From Chloroflexota bacterium (GTDB lineage Bacteria; Chloroflexota; Dehalococcoidia; UBA2247; RBG-13-53-26), in NCBI GenBank assembly GCA_003551705.1, contig PUNJ01000104.1, positions 1-60,055 of the forward strand: a stretch of DNA of 60,055 bases, given 5' to 3'. The notes below the pieces were generated by a model. The model ran no database searches. It was not told the DNA's origin and saw only the letters and a list, made by a program, of their open reading frames with translations. Below are positions 18,460 through 26,525 of this stretch, piece by piece. Each line of letters starts with the position of its first letter. Within the stretch, counting starts at the first letter, position 1. The position numbers were made by a program, and so were the translations under genes.

Positions 18460-19662
18460 CTAGTACTGGTACCAGGTCCATTCCCCTTCGACGACTTTGA
18501 TCATTACGAAGGGGTCGGGAGCCATCCCGAGATGGTCCGTAGGCGACATGGTGAAGATTCCGCCTGTGCCGGCGAAGTTCTCCGTCTTCTCTATTTCATC
18601 TCTTAGCATTTGACGGGCCTCTGCCAGGCTCTTCCCATCCATGTCATCGCCGAGTCGCTCGAGAGCCATGATGATCATCATCAGGGCGTCGTAGGCATGC
18701 CCGCCGAAGGTGCTGGACGATCCAGTCCCGTGGAGTGCTTCATAAGCATCTCTGTAGGTGACCAGGACCTCTTTTTGGGGGTCGGTGTCAGGCAACTGAT
18801 CGCAAACGAGAAGCTTGCCAGCCGGGAACATGACGCCGTTGGCAGCATCGCCGGCACTCTCCAGGAACGCTCTATTGGCAACCCCATGACTGCAGAACAG
18901 CGGGATGGTCATGTCCTGGGCCTTCATGTCCCTGGCGACCTGGGCGGACTCTTTGTCCGTGGCCCAGGATACAACGGCCTGGGCATCGCTGCCCCTGATC
19001 TTGGTTACCTGTGCTTCCATGGAAGGATCACCGGTGGAGAAGGTCTCATCTTCGACTATGGTCAGGCCAAACAGGTCGGCCTCGGATATCAGGTATCCCC
19101 TGCCGGAGGCCCCGAAGCCGGAAGTATCAGTAAGCAGGGCGATCTTGGTTATGCCTTCGGCTTCCAGGTAGCTATAGATTTCGTGTATGGCATCCTGATC
19201 ATTTTGGGGTGTCTTGAATACCCAGTAGCTTTCCTCGATTGGAGTAATGATGCCTTTGTGGGCCGCGCAGGAAATCAAAGGAATCTCTGCCTGTGTCACG
19301 ATGTCTTTGATGCCCAGCGTGGGGCCGGTGGCACTGGGACCGACGATAGCCAGCACCTTGTCCTGCTCAATCAGCCTTGTGGCGAGCGTGGCACATCTTG
19401 AGGTTTCGCTCTCATCGTTGTAGAAAACGATCTCGAGGGGACGGTCATTGATGCCCCCGTTGGCATTTATCTGGTCTCGCATCATCATGACCGTATTTCT
19501 TTCCGGCACGCCCAGATTGGAAAATGCGCCAGTAGTCGAGAATATGGCGCCTATGACGTATGACTCTTCATCCCACATTTCCTCCGAGGCGCATCCCAGC
19601 GCTGGGATTACCATGGCCAGCGCCAGTAGCGCCGGCAGCATCACCAACAGAACCTTCCTCAT
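18460..19662 (-). CDS. livK: branched-chain amino acid ABC transporter substrate-binding lipoprotein LivK
   Basis: About 400 residues. It has a lipoprotein signal peptide: MRKVLL, a hydrophobic stretch and the lipobox PALGC at about residue 24, so it should be anchored outside the membrane. The mature part is a type I periplasmic-binding fold beginning YVIGAIFSTTGAFSNLG. The start is placed at ATG 19662, behind GGGAGGG; the track start (19686) adds eight residues before the signal. First gene of the operon, with a good promoter about 35 nt upstream. Specificity within branched-chain, aromatic or other ligands cannot be read; the downstream ior genes suggest aromatic or branched-chain amino acids. 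Confidence 0.9.
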   Translation of the reverse strand: MRKVLLVMLPALLALAMVIPALGCASEEMWDEESYVIGAIFSTTGAFSNLGVPERNTVMMMRDQINANGGINDRPLEIVFYNDESETSRCATLATRLIEQDKVLAIVGPSATGPTLGIKDIVTQAEIPLISCAAHKGIITPIEESYWVFKTPQNDQDAIHEIYSYLEAEGITKIALLTDTSGFGASGRGYLISEADLFGLTIVEDETFSTGDPSMEAQVTKIRGSDAQAVVSWATDKESAQVARDMKAQDMTIPLFCSHGVANRAFLESAGDAANGVMFPAGKLLVCDQLPDTDPQKEVLVTYRDAYEALHGTGSSSTFGGHAYDALMMIIMALERLGDDMDGKSLAEARQMLRDEIEKTENFAGTGGIFTMSPTDHLGMAPDPFVMIKVVEGEWTWYQY

Positions 19663-19697
19663 AAAGTCGCCCTCCCTTGATGTCAAAATATGAGCGC

Positions 19698-19726
19698 ATT
19701 ATATCAGGTGTGCAGGGAGTCCGCAA
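19698..19726 (-). promoter_or_regulatory. livK operon promoter
   Basis: On the minus strand TTGCGG (19726-19721), 17-nt spacer, then TATAAT (19703-19698), preceded by TGA so that the extended -10 TGnTATAAT is complete. It lies about 35 nt before the livK ATG. Confidence 0.75.
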
Positions 19727-19797
19727 GAAGCCCGAAAGTTCATCAACTTCGTGTGCGTGATACGAAAATCGGAAAAATATCATCTAAGAATGTCTTT

Positions 19798-19842
19798 ACA
19801 GTTGTTCCAAGAGAATGTGGACTCCTTCTCGCTTGGAACTGT
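19798..19842. repeat. long imperfect inverted repeat in the livK-dnaJ divergent region
   Basis: ACAGTTGTTCCAAG (19798-19811) faces CTTGGAACTGT (19832-19842); the arms match except for a GT bulge. An inner GAGAA/TTCTC pair extends the fold. It lies between the two divergent promoters. It is not a CIRCE element (no TTAGCACTC). It could be an operator or an RNA structure. Confidence 0.6.
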
Positions 19843-19906
19843 CCATGAGACAAAAGGTTCACGCAACTGGTTGATCGATCGACTTTTGCATCGCCCGTCC
19901 ACCATA

Positions 19907-19935
19907 TTGACCGCTCTGGATACCGAAACTATGAT
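19907..19935 (+). promoter_or_regulatory. dnaJ promoter
   Basis: TTGACC (19907-19912), 17-nt spacer, TATGAT (19930-19935), about 22 nt before the dnaJ ATG. Both boxes match the vegetative sigma consensus at five of six positions. Confidence 0.75.
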
Positions 19936-19957
19936 AGAATAGACGATTGGCGGGAAT

Positions 19958-21070
19958 ATGGTTGCTAAGAAAGACTACTACCGAATACTTGGAGTTTCGA
20001 GGGATGCTTCCAATGAGGACATAAAGAAAGCTTTCAGGAAGCTGGCTTTTGAATGGCATCCTGATCGCAATTATGAAGACGGGGCTGCTGAACGGTTCAA
20101 AGAGATCAACGAGGCTTATCAGGTCCTGGGCGATTCGGACAAGAAGGCCCAATACGACAGGTGGGAGCACAATGGTCGTGGCTTCGTGGGATTTGATGAC
20201 TTCGTCAGCGGGCTCGGAGATGTCTTCGATGCCTTTTTTGCCGGCACGAGCCGGGTGAGAAGCCGGGTACCTCAGCAGGGCGCGGCCCTTCACTATAAGA
20301 TCACCATAGCTTTCGAGGAAGCGGCCTTTGGCTGTGAAAAGGACATAGAGATATCTCGGACGGAGTACTGCTCCCACTGCCGAGGACAGGGTGGTGAACC
20401 AGGCAGTCAACTGGTAAGGTGCCCTGATTGCAATGGAGCGGGCGAGGTACGACGCGTTCAACAGAGCCTGTTCGGACGTTTCGTTAACCGGGTAGTGTGT
20501 GAACGTTGTTATGGAGAGGGTAGCGTAGTCACGGAGTCCTGTCATCAATGCAAAGGTACCGGCAGGGAACGAAAACGCCGCAAGATAAATGTCAAAGTAC
20601 CGGCGGGGGTCGATAATGGGGCCCGCATACGCTTGAGAGGAGAGGGAGAGGCAGGTACATGGGGTGGGCCGGCAGGAGACCTTTACGTGACACTGGCGGT
20701 TGAGGAGCACAGCCTGTTCAAGCGGGATGGCAACGATGTTCTCTATGATCTGCCCATCAATTTCGCGCAAGCTGCCCTGGGCGATGAGGTTGAGGTGCCT
20801 ACATTGGAAGGGACCGCCAAGATCAAGGTGCCGTCGGGTACCCAAACGGGTAAGGTCTTCCATCTGAAGGGCAAGGGTCTACCAAGCTTGCAGCAGTCCT
20901 CAAGCAAAGGAGACCAACTTGTCACTGTACGCGTGGTTACACCTGACAAGCTGGATGAGGAACAGCGCCGGCTTTTCCAAGAATTGTCCAGGAAACTGGG
21001 TAAGACCAAGATGCCCGAACAGGGTGGCAAGGGTTTCTTTGAACGGATGCGGCGGGGTGGTAAGGACTGA
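19958..21070 (+). CDS. dnaJ: chaperone DnaJ (Hsp40)
   Basis: 370 residues with full type I architecture. It has a J domain with HPD (WHPDRNYED), a short Gly/Phe-containing segment after about residue 70, four zinc-finger repeats (CSHCRGQG, CPDCNGAG, CERCYGEG, CHQCKGTG) and C-terminal substrate-binding domains. It stimulates DnaK ATPase and binds unfolded proteins. No dnaK or grpE lies next to it, so it is a stand-alone copy with its own promoter. It converges with gpsA with only 8 bp between stops and no visible terminator. Confidence 0.96.
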   Translation: MVAKKDYYRILGVSRDASNEDIKKAFRKLAFEWHPDRNYEDGAAERFKEINEAYQVLGDSDKKAQYDRWEHNGRGFVGFDDFVSGLGDVFDAFFAGTSRVRSRVPQQGAALHYKITIAFEEAAFGCEKDIEISRTEYCSHCRGQGGEPGSQLVRCPDCNGAGEVRRVQQSLFGRFVNRVVCERCYGEGSVVTESCHQCKGTGRERKRRKINVKVPAGVDNGARIRLRGEGEAGTWGGPAGDLYVTLAVEEHSLFKRDGNDVLYDLPINFAQAALGDEVEVPTLEGTAKIKVPSGTQTGKVFHLKGKGLPSLQQSSSKGDQLVTVRVVTPDKLDEEQRRLFQELSRKLGKTKMPEQGGKGFFERMRRGGKD

Positions 21071-21078
21071 TCGCGGTC

Positions 21079-22182
21079 CTATTTGATCTGCAGGTTATCC
21101 AGCCCTGCGAGCCAGCTTGGAGGCTGGTTCCACCTGGTCCGCACATAGTCCAGCATGAAGCGCAGCAGTTTGGTGATTTCAAGCGACTTGCCATCAACGG
21201 GATATTCGACAAGCTCTCCGGCAGCTTTTCTCACGTCCGAACCCTCGTAAATGACCTTGTAGATCTGTTCAATTATGGGCAGGCTCAGGCCGGCTTCCTG
21301 GCCTAGTTGTCGGGCGGCGAATACGGTGGTGACCCCCTCGGCCACATTAGGCATGGAATCCCTTATCTCACTTATGGTCTTGCCGCCGGCAAGCTGTCTG
21401 CCAACGTAGAGGTTGCGGCTGAGCGGACTGAAGCTGGTAACCACCAGGTCTCCGAGGCCGCTCAGTCCTATGAAGGTAAGTGGATTGGCACCAAAGGTGG
21501 TACCCAGCACGATTATTTCACTCAACCCCCTGATGATCAGAGCTGCCTTGGCGTTGTTGCCGTTGCCCAGTCCATCGATCATGCCTACGCCGAGCGTGAT
21601 CACGTTCTTGAGGGAACCGCCCAACTCAACACCGATCACATCTGTGCTGGTAAAGACATAGAAGTTGTTTGAGTTGATAAACTGCTGTGCTTTCTCGGCG
21701 ATCGAAACATCTCGAGCGGCAACCACGGTTACGGACAGCAGGCCTTGAGCGGCTTCCTTGGCCATGTTCGGACCGGACAGGATACATATGTTGCCATGCT
21801 GGCGAGGATCGAGTTCCTCAGAGATCACTTGGGACATGCGTTTGCCTGTACCCACCTCGAGGCCTTTGGATGCGCTTATCACCAGAGCGGAATCAGGTAA
21901 GTAGTCTCTTATGATTCTCGCATTGCGTCGCATGCTCTCTGAAGGCACAGCCAAAATGACCAAGTCCACCTTCTCCATTGCTTGCTCCACGGAAGCGGTG
22001 GCGGTCAATCGAGGAGGAAACCGACATCCAGGAAGGAAGACGGAGTTTTCCTTTGCCTGGTTGAACTTGTCTGCTGTCTCTTGGTCCCGTGTCCAGAGTT
22101 TAACTTGTATACCGTTTCGCGCCAGAACCATAGCCAGGGCAGTACCCCAACTGGCGCTGCCGATCACGGCCGCCTTAGGCAT
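21079..22182 (-). CDS. gpsA: NAD(P)H-dependent glycerol-3-phosphate dehydrogenase
   Basis: Reduces dihydroxyacetone phosphate to sn-glycerol-3-phosphate for phospholipid synthesis. 367 residues, with a C-terminal tail that is a little longer than usual. The N-terminal Rossmann motif is IGSASWGTALA, and the catalytic region GLGNGNNAKAALIIRGLSEI carries the conserved NxKAAL lysine. It overlaps the end of plsY by 8 bp, so the product and its acyltransferase are made together. Last gene of the guaB3 operon. Confidence 0.95.
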   Translation of the reverse strand: MPKAAVIGSASWGTALAMVLARNGIQVKLWTRDQETADKFNQAKENSVFLPGCRFPPRLTATASVEQAMEKVDLVILAVPSESMRRNARIIRDYLPDSALVISASKGLEVGTGKRMSQVISEELDPRQHGNICILSGPNMAKEAAQGLLSVTVVAARDVSIAEKAQQFINSNNFYVFTSTDVIGVELGGSLKNVITLGVGMIDGLGNGNNAKAALIIRGLSEIIVLGTTFGANPLTFIGLSGLGDLVVTSFSPLSRNLYVGRQLAGGKTISEIRDSMPNVAEGVTTVFAARQLGQEAGLSLPIIEQIYKVIYEGSDVRKAAGELVEYPVDGKSLEITKLLRFMLDYVRTRWNQPPSWLAGLDNLQIK

Positions 22183-22834
22183 TCTTGCTCCTTATCCCGA
22201 TTCGAGAAGGATCTTGTTTTGCTCCCTTCTCACCAAGCCGGCGTTCCGTCCCGGAACGAAGTCGCTGTATATTATCACGGTGATGGTATAAAAGCAAGCT
22301 TCCTCCCACTCCCGTATAAAGCAAATATACAGCCGGTTGTATACCCAAAAGTATCACTGTTAGCATAGCCAGAAATGAGCTAACGGCTATCAATATCGAG
22401 GCTAGTGAGACATACCGGGTTAACGCGATCATTCCCACACCCATGCAGAGACCAAACAGCAGTCCTATAGGCCAGTAAATAGTCAGCAGTCCTCCTACAT
22501 AGGTGCCGACTCCGCGTCCACCTCTAAACTTCGTAAATACAGGCCACGTATGGCCTGCTATCCCGGCCAGTCCGCCGGCGACTTGTGCCATCTCGGTGCC
22601 TATCACAATCCAGCCAAGATATACGGCCAAGGCACCTTTACCAAAATCCAGCAGGAGGGTAGACAATCCAGCCACCTTGCCTGCAGAGCGGAGCACATTG
22701 GTTGCCCCTGTCTTGCCGCTGCCATATTCCCTGACATCTATGCCTCTAATTAGGCGTCCCAGGATCAAGCCCACCGGGATGGCGCCGATACAATATCCCG
22801 CTAAGATGATCCCTAAGTATTGGATAATGAGCAT
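22175..22834 (-). CDS. plsY: acyl-phosphate:glycerol-3-phosphate acyltransferase PlsY
   Basis: 219 residues, integral membrane protein with about five hydrophobic helices. The loop motifs are present: GSGKTGATNVLR (PlsY motif 1), KFRGGRGVGT (motif 2, with Arg in place of Lys in GGKG) and a less typical third loop. It transfers an acyl group from acyl phosphate to glycerol-3-phosphate, the first step of phosphatidic acid synthesis. Coupled to gpsA by an 8-bp overlap. Confidence 0.93.
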   Translation of the reverse strand: MLIIQYLGIILAGYCIGAIPVGLILGRLIRGIDVREYGSGKTGATNVLRSAGKVAGLSTLLLDFGKGALAVYLGWIVIGTEMAQVAGGLAGIAGHTWPVFTKFRGGRGVGTYVGGLLTIYWPIGLLFGLCMGVGMIALTRYVSLASILIAVSSFLAMLTVILLGIQPAVYLLYTGVGGSLLLYHHRDNIQRLRSGTERRLGEKGAKQDPSRIGIRSKNA

Positions 22835-22873
22835 CTTGGTCTATTCGGTTTGTTGAAACACGCCGTGTCGGGT

Positions 22874-24208
22874 CTATCGTTTCCTTTTGTTATCGTCTTC
22901 TCCCTTGCTCTTGAATACGAGCCTGATAGCCGTACCCTGAAAACCAAAGGACTTTCTCAACATGTTCTCCAGATAACGGCGATAGGTGAAATGTACCAGG
23001 CTTGCCCTGTTGACTATGAACGTGAAGGTTGGTGGATTGACGTCTGTCTGTATGGCTTTGAAAAACTTCAATCTCAAATGGCCTCTGCTGGGAGGAGGGT
23101 GGGCTGCCAGGGCTTCTCGGAATACGCGGTCCAGTGCTGTATCGGAAATACGTCTCTGCCGCTGGGCGTACACTCTCTTGGCCGTTGTCAGGATACTGTC
23201 CACACCGTATCCCGTCATGGCCGATACAAAGACGATTTCCATGTAGGGCATGAACTTCACCTTTTGCCGGATGAGGCTTGCCCATGCAGTGGTATCGGGG
23301 TATTCAGCCAGGTCCCATTTGTTCACTCCCAGGATGGCTCCTTTATGGGCCTTCTGTATGTACCCTAGAATGTGCAAGTCTTGGGAGGTGAGCCCTTCTA
23401 CGGCGTCAATCAGGAGAAGTCCGATGTCGGCACGCTCAATAGCCTGCTCGGTGCGAGCCCAGCTGTATTTCTCCACTCCCGGTTCGATCTTGCCCCGTCG
23501 CCTGATGCCGGCAGTATCGATCAGTGTTATCGTTTCACCATTGTACATCAAGACCGAGTCCACGGTGTCTCTTGTTGTACCCGGTATTTCATGGACTATC
23601 TGCCGTTCTTCACCAAGCAACGTGTTGGTGAGCAAAGACTTGCCCACATTAGGCCTGCCTACAATGGCAATCTTTATTGCTTCGGGTTCAGGGACTTCCT
23701 CAACGGCCGGGGGTAAGTTTTCGACTATGGTGTCGAGTAAATCATCGATACCCTTGCCATGGTAGGCGCTTATGGTCTCCGGTTCGCCGAGTCCCAATTC
23801 ATGGAACTGGTGGAGTTCTCGACGCTGGGCGGCCGTTTCAACCTTGTTGGCGACAAGTATAAGGGGCTTTTCCGTGCGTCTCAGCAGGTCGGCGACATCC
23901 AGGTCTCCCGGAAGAAGTCCGTCCCTGGCGTCGACCAGGAACAAGACCAGGTCCGCTTCAGCGATGGACCTTTCTACCTGCTCTCTGATCTTCTGTCTCA
24001 AACCGGCCAGCCTGCCCTCGGTTTCCAGCCCTCCCGCGTCCACCACAACAAACTCTCGCCCCTCCCAGGTCACGTCTGCCCGGATTCTGTCCCGTGTAGT
24101 ACCAGGCAGGTCCTCGACTATTGCTTGTCTGGTACCAAGCATCCGGTTAAAGAGTGTGGACTTGCCCACATTGGGCCTGCCAACAATGGCTACTCTGGCT
24201 TTGTTCAT
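22874..24208 (-). CDS. der: ribosome assembly GTPase Der (EngA)
   Basis: 444 residues with two tandem GTPase domains, each starting GRPNVGKS (residues about 9 and 184). The G3 motifs are DAGG and DTAG, and the G4 motifs are NKVE and NKWD. The C-terminal KH-like domain is followed by a basic tail ending KRKR. It acts in 50S subunit maturation. It lies 16 nt after argF and about 39 nt before plsY. Confidence 0.96.
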   Translation of the reverse strand: MNKARVAIVGRPNVGKSTLFNRMLGTRQAIVEDLPGTTRDRIRADVTWEGREFVVVDAGGLETEGRLAGLRQKIREQVERSIAEADLVLFLVDARDGLLPGDLDVADLLRRTEKPLILVANKVETAAQRRELHQFHELGLGEPETISAYHGKGIDDLLDTIVENLPPAVEEVPEPEAIKIAIVGRPNVGKSLLTNTLLGEERQIVHEIPGTTRDTVDSVLMYNGETITLIDTAGIRRRGKIEPGVEKYSWARTEQAIERADIGLLLIDAVEGLTSQDLHILGYIQKAHKGAILGVNKWDLAEYPDTTAWASLIRQKVKFMPYMEIVFVSAMTGYGVDSILTTAKRVYAQRQRRISDTALDRVFREALAAHPPPSRGHLRLKFFKAIQTDVNPPTFTFIVNRASLVHFTYRRYLENMLRKSFGFQGTAIRLVFKSKGEDDNKRKR

Positions 24209-24224
24209 GGTAATCCCAAGGCGG

Positions 24225-25139
24225 CTAGCTGAGCACTTTCTGCAATATGGCCTTCTGGATATGTAATCTGTTCTCCGCCTGATCGAAAACCACAGATCGC
24301 GGGTCTTCCAGAATGCCTTCGGCTAATTCTTCACCGTGATGAGCAGGGAGAGGATGCATGAACAGGGCGTCCGTTCTGGCCGCGCCTAACAGGTCCTTAT
24401 TGACTTGATAAGGGGCGAATATCCTGCGGCGAATGTCTGCTTCCGGCTCCTGTCCCATACTCGTCCATACATCAGTATATACCACATCGGCCTTTTCTAC
24501 TGCTGATTTCGCATGGAGAGTGGCGGTGACCTCGCAATTGTTTCTGGCTGCGTTTTTTCTGGCGGTCTGCCACGTGCTTTCTGGAATACCGTAATTGGCT
24601 GGGGAAGCAATGATGAAGCTCGTTCCCATCAATGAGGCGGCGAGGAGAAGGCTCCTGGCGACGTTATTTCCATCGCCTATATAGGCTAACTTGAGGCCCT
24701 TGAGGGTTCCCTTTTTCTCCTGAATGGTTAGGAGATCGCCCAGTGCCTGACAAGGATGTTCTTCGTCTGAAAGGGCATTGATTAAGGGTATGCCGGCATG
24801 CCGTGCCAGCTCTCGGACGGTCTGATGGGAGAATGTACGGGCGGCGATCACGTCCGCGTACCTGCTGAGAACCCTGGCCACATCTGATATTCTTTCCCGT
24901 TTGCCCAAGCCGACTTCCTCAGGCGAGAGGTACAGGGAAAAACCACCCAGTTGCCGCATTGCCACCTCGAAGCTGACGCGGGTGCGCAAAGACGGTTTCT
25001 CAAATAAAAGGGCAAGGGTTTTGCCGGCGAACTCAGGGGCAATCGCCCCTCGCTTCATTTTCAGGGCGTTGTCGATGAGATTCCGGACATCGTCACTGGT
25101 CAGGTCTCCTATTGAAAGTAGGTATCTTGAAGCTGCCAA
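24225..25139 (-). CDS. argF: ornithine carbamoyltransferase
   Basis: Makes citrulline from ornithine and carbamoyl phosphate. 304 residues. The carbamoyl phosphate site reads SLRTR, the HPCQALGDL motif is intact, and the ornithine loop TDVWTSMGQE supports OTC rather than ATCase. The final signature reads MHPLPAHHGEE where most OTCs have HCLPA, so the usual Cys is Pro. The start is TTG 25139, which overlaps the end of guaB3 by 31 bp and has AAGG upstream; it gives the usual LLSIGDL start of the family. No other arginine genes are nearby. Confidence 0.9.
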   Translation of the reverse strand: MAASRYLLSIGDLTSDDVRNLIDNALKMKRGAIAPEFAGKTLALLFEKPSLRTRVSFEVAMRQLGGFSLYLSPEEVGLGKRERISDVARVLSRYADVIAARTFSHQTVRELARHAGIPLINALSDEEHPCQALGDLLTIQEKKGTLKGLKLAYIGDGNNVARSLLLAASLMGTSFIIASPANYGIPESTWQTARKNAARNNCEVTATLHAKSAVEKADVVYTDVWTSMGQEPEADIRRRIFAPYQVNKDLLGAARTDALFMHPLPAHHGEELAEGILEDPRSVVFDQAENRLHIQKAILQKVLS

Positions 25140-26257
25140 GACTTGCCTTCTGTCCTTATAGCAGGGGCGATTACCATTTCGACCTGGTGCATCTGGGCCA
25201 TGTTAGCAGCCCCGCATACGCCCATGGCGGTACGCAACGCCCCCACCAGATTCTGACTGCCGTCGGCCACTGTAGAGGGGCCGAAAAGAATGGTCTCCAG
25301 AGATGCCCTGGTGCCCACCCTGATGCGCTTGCCCCTGGGCAAAGCCGGGTGCGGGCTGGCCATACCCCATTGGTAGCCGTTTCCGGGTGCTTCTTCTGCC
25401 TGGGCCAGGATGGCGCCAAGCATCACGCCGTCGGCGCCAGCGGCGAATGCCTTGCACATGTCGCTGCCATAGCGCATTCCACCATCGGTGATGACGGCGA
25501 CGTACCGGCCCGATTCGTCGAAGTAGTCGTCACGTGCTGCGGCGCAGTCCATAGTGGCCGTAATCTGGGGCACGCCTATGCCGAGTACCTGTCTAGTGGT
25601 GCAGGTGGCGCCTGGACCGACGCCGACGAATATCCCTGAAATACCCGTTCTCATGAGTTCCAATGCGGCTGTGTAAGTTACGCAGTTGCCTACCACAACC
25701 GGGATTGGCAATGACTCAATCAGTTCGGAGAATATGAGCCCTTTAAGGCTCTTGGAAAAGTGGCGGGCGCTGGTGACGGTGGACTGTACGACCAGTATAT
25801 CGGCCCCTGCCTCAGCTATGATGGGGGCGAAACCTTTCGTATTGGCAGGGGTAACCGAAGCAGCACACACTCCCCCCCTGTCCTTAACTGCACGCACCCG
25901 GTCACCGATCAGGTTCTTTTTTATGGGTTGCGTATATATCTTCTGCAGCAAGGTCGTGACCTTGTCCTCTGGTGCCTGGATGATCTCATTGATGACTTCC
26001 GCCGGGTTCTCGTATCGGGCTTGGACGCCTTCGAGGTTCAGTACCGCCAGGCCCCCAAGTTTGCTGAAGAGGGCGGCGAAATCCGGGTCCACAACCGCAT
26101 CCATTGAAGCGGCTACAATGGGGGTGGAAAAGGTCAATCCGGCTATTTTGAGGTCTATGTTTGTCTGGTCCGGGTTGATAGTCGCATCGCCTGGCACGAT
26201 GGCTACTTCATCAAATCCATAGGAACGTCGTAATTCTCTAGGTCTAAATGCGGGCAT
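25109..26257 (-). CDS. guaB3: GuaB3-family IMP dehydrogenase-like protein
   Basis: 382 residues, a TIM barrel without the CBS insertion of full IMP dehydrogenase. The N-terminus RRSYGFDEVAIVPGD and VAASMDAVVDP fit the GuaB3 subfamily. The phosphate loop and active cysteine appear in GVGPGATCTTRQVLGIGVPQ, and DGGMRYGSDMCKA is the second phosphate site. GuaB3 proteins act in purine metabolism (IMP to XMP, or GMP-related reactions); the exact reaction should be treated as open. First gene of an operon with argF-der-plsY-gpsA. Confidence 0.85.
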   Translation of the reverse strand: MPAFRPRELRRSYGFDEVAIVPGDATINPDQTNIDLKIAGLTFSTPIVAASMDAVVDPDFAALFSKLGGLAVLNLEGVQARYENPAEVINEIIQAPEDKVTTLLQKIYTQPIKKNLIGDRVRAVKDRGGVCAASVTPANTKGFAPIIAEAGADILVVQSTVTSARHFSKSLKGLIFSELIESLPIPVVVGNCVTYTAALELMRTGISGIFVGVGPGATCTTRQVLGIGVPQITATMDCAAARDDYFDESGRYVAVITDGGMRYGSDMCKAFAAGADGVMLGAILAQAEEAPGNGYQWGMASPHPALPRGKRIRVGTRASLETILFGPSTVADGSQNLVGALRTAMGVCGAANMAQMHQVEMVIAPAIRTEGKSWQLQDTYFQ

Positions 26258-26290
26258 ACTGTTCTCTCCGGGGATGCTATTTAGTCCTTG

Positions 26291-26319
26291 AATATATCAA
26301 AGGGGATATTGAAAGTCAA
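26291..26319 (-). promoter_or_regulatory. strong promoter of the guaB3-argF-der-plsY-gpsA operon
   Basis: On the minus strand TTGACT (26319-26314), 17-nt spacer, TATATT (26296-26291), with TGA just before the -10 giving an extended -10. It lies about 34 nt before the guaB3 ATG. Confidence 0.8.
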
Positions 26320-26329
26320 TTTGGTGCTT

Positions 26330-26525
26330 TCCGGGTGCCGCCCGTCCCGTGCCAGCAAGACGGCAATTTGGTCACGACTGTGCTTGTACCAAGGCCGCCC
26401 CGTGAACCGATGAAAGCGATGACCTTGGCCGGAGCCAATTTGTACTTATTGGTGCTGTGACAAAGTATCTGCACTGCGTCAAGCAATGCAGCACGGTCTA
26501 TGAGTTTGGTCAGGTATTTCTCAAC
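26330..26525 (-). pseudogene. frameshifted relic of a CpaE/TadZ-type protein (receiver end plus MinD-like ATPase start)
   Basis: In one minus-strand frame the translation reads YLTKLIDRAALLDAV, like the last strand and helix of a response-regulator receiver domain (usually YLTKP). A linker follows, then KVIAFIGSRGGLGTSTVVT, like the deviant Walker A of MinD/CpaE ATPases (usually KGGVGTST). A one-base shift immediately after this gives IAVLLARDG, the expected next helix. Nothing recognisable of the remaining ATPase follows, and the left end carries the guaB3 promoter. The relic begins at the stop codon of the MMPL gene. I read it as a decayed, deletion-truncated gene. Confidence 0.55.

Noticed and set aside
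18610-19401. 263-residue ORF on the plus strand
   Set aside because: Lies inside livK in the opposite direction, without a ribosome site.
19798-19842. CIRCE/HrcA operator upstream of dnaJ
   Set aside because: The repeat does not contain TTAGCACTC-N9-GAGTGCTAA and lies upstream of the -35 box.
19859-20863. 334-residue ORF on the minus strand
   Set aside because: Antisense shadow of dnaJ; composition is what reverse reading of a GC-rich gene gives.
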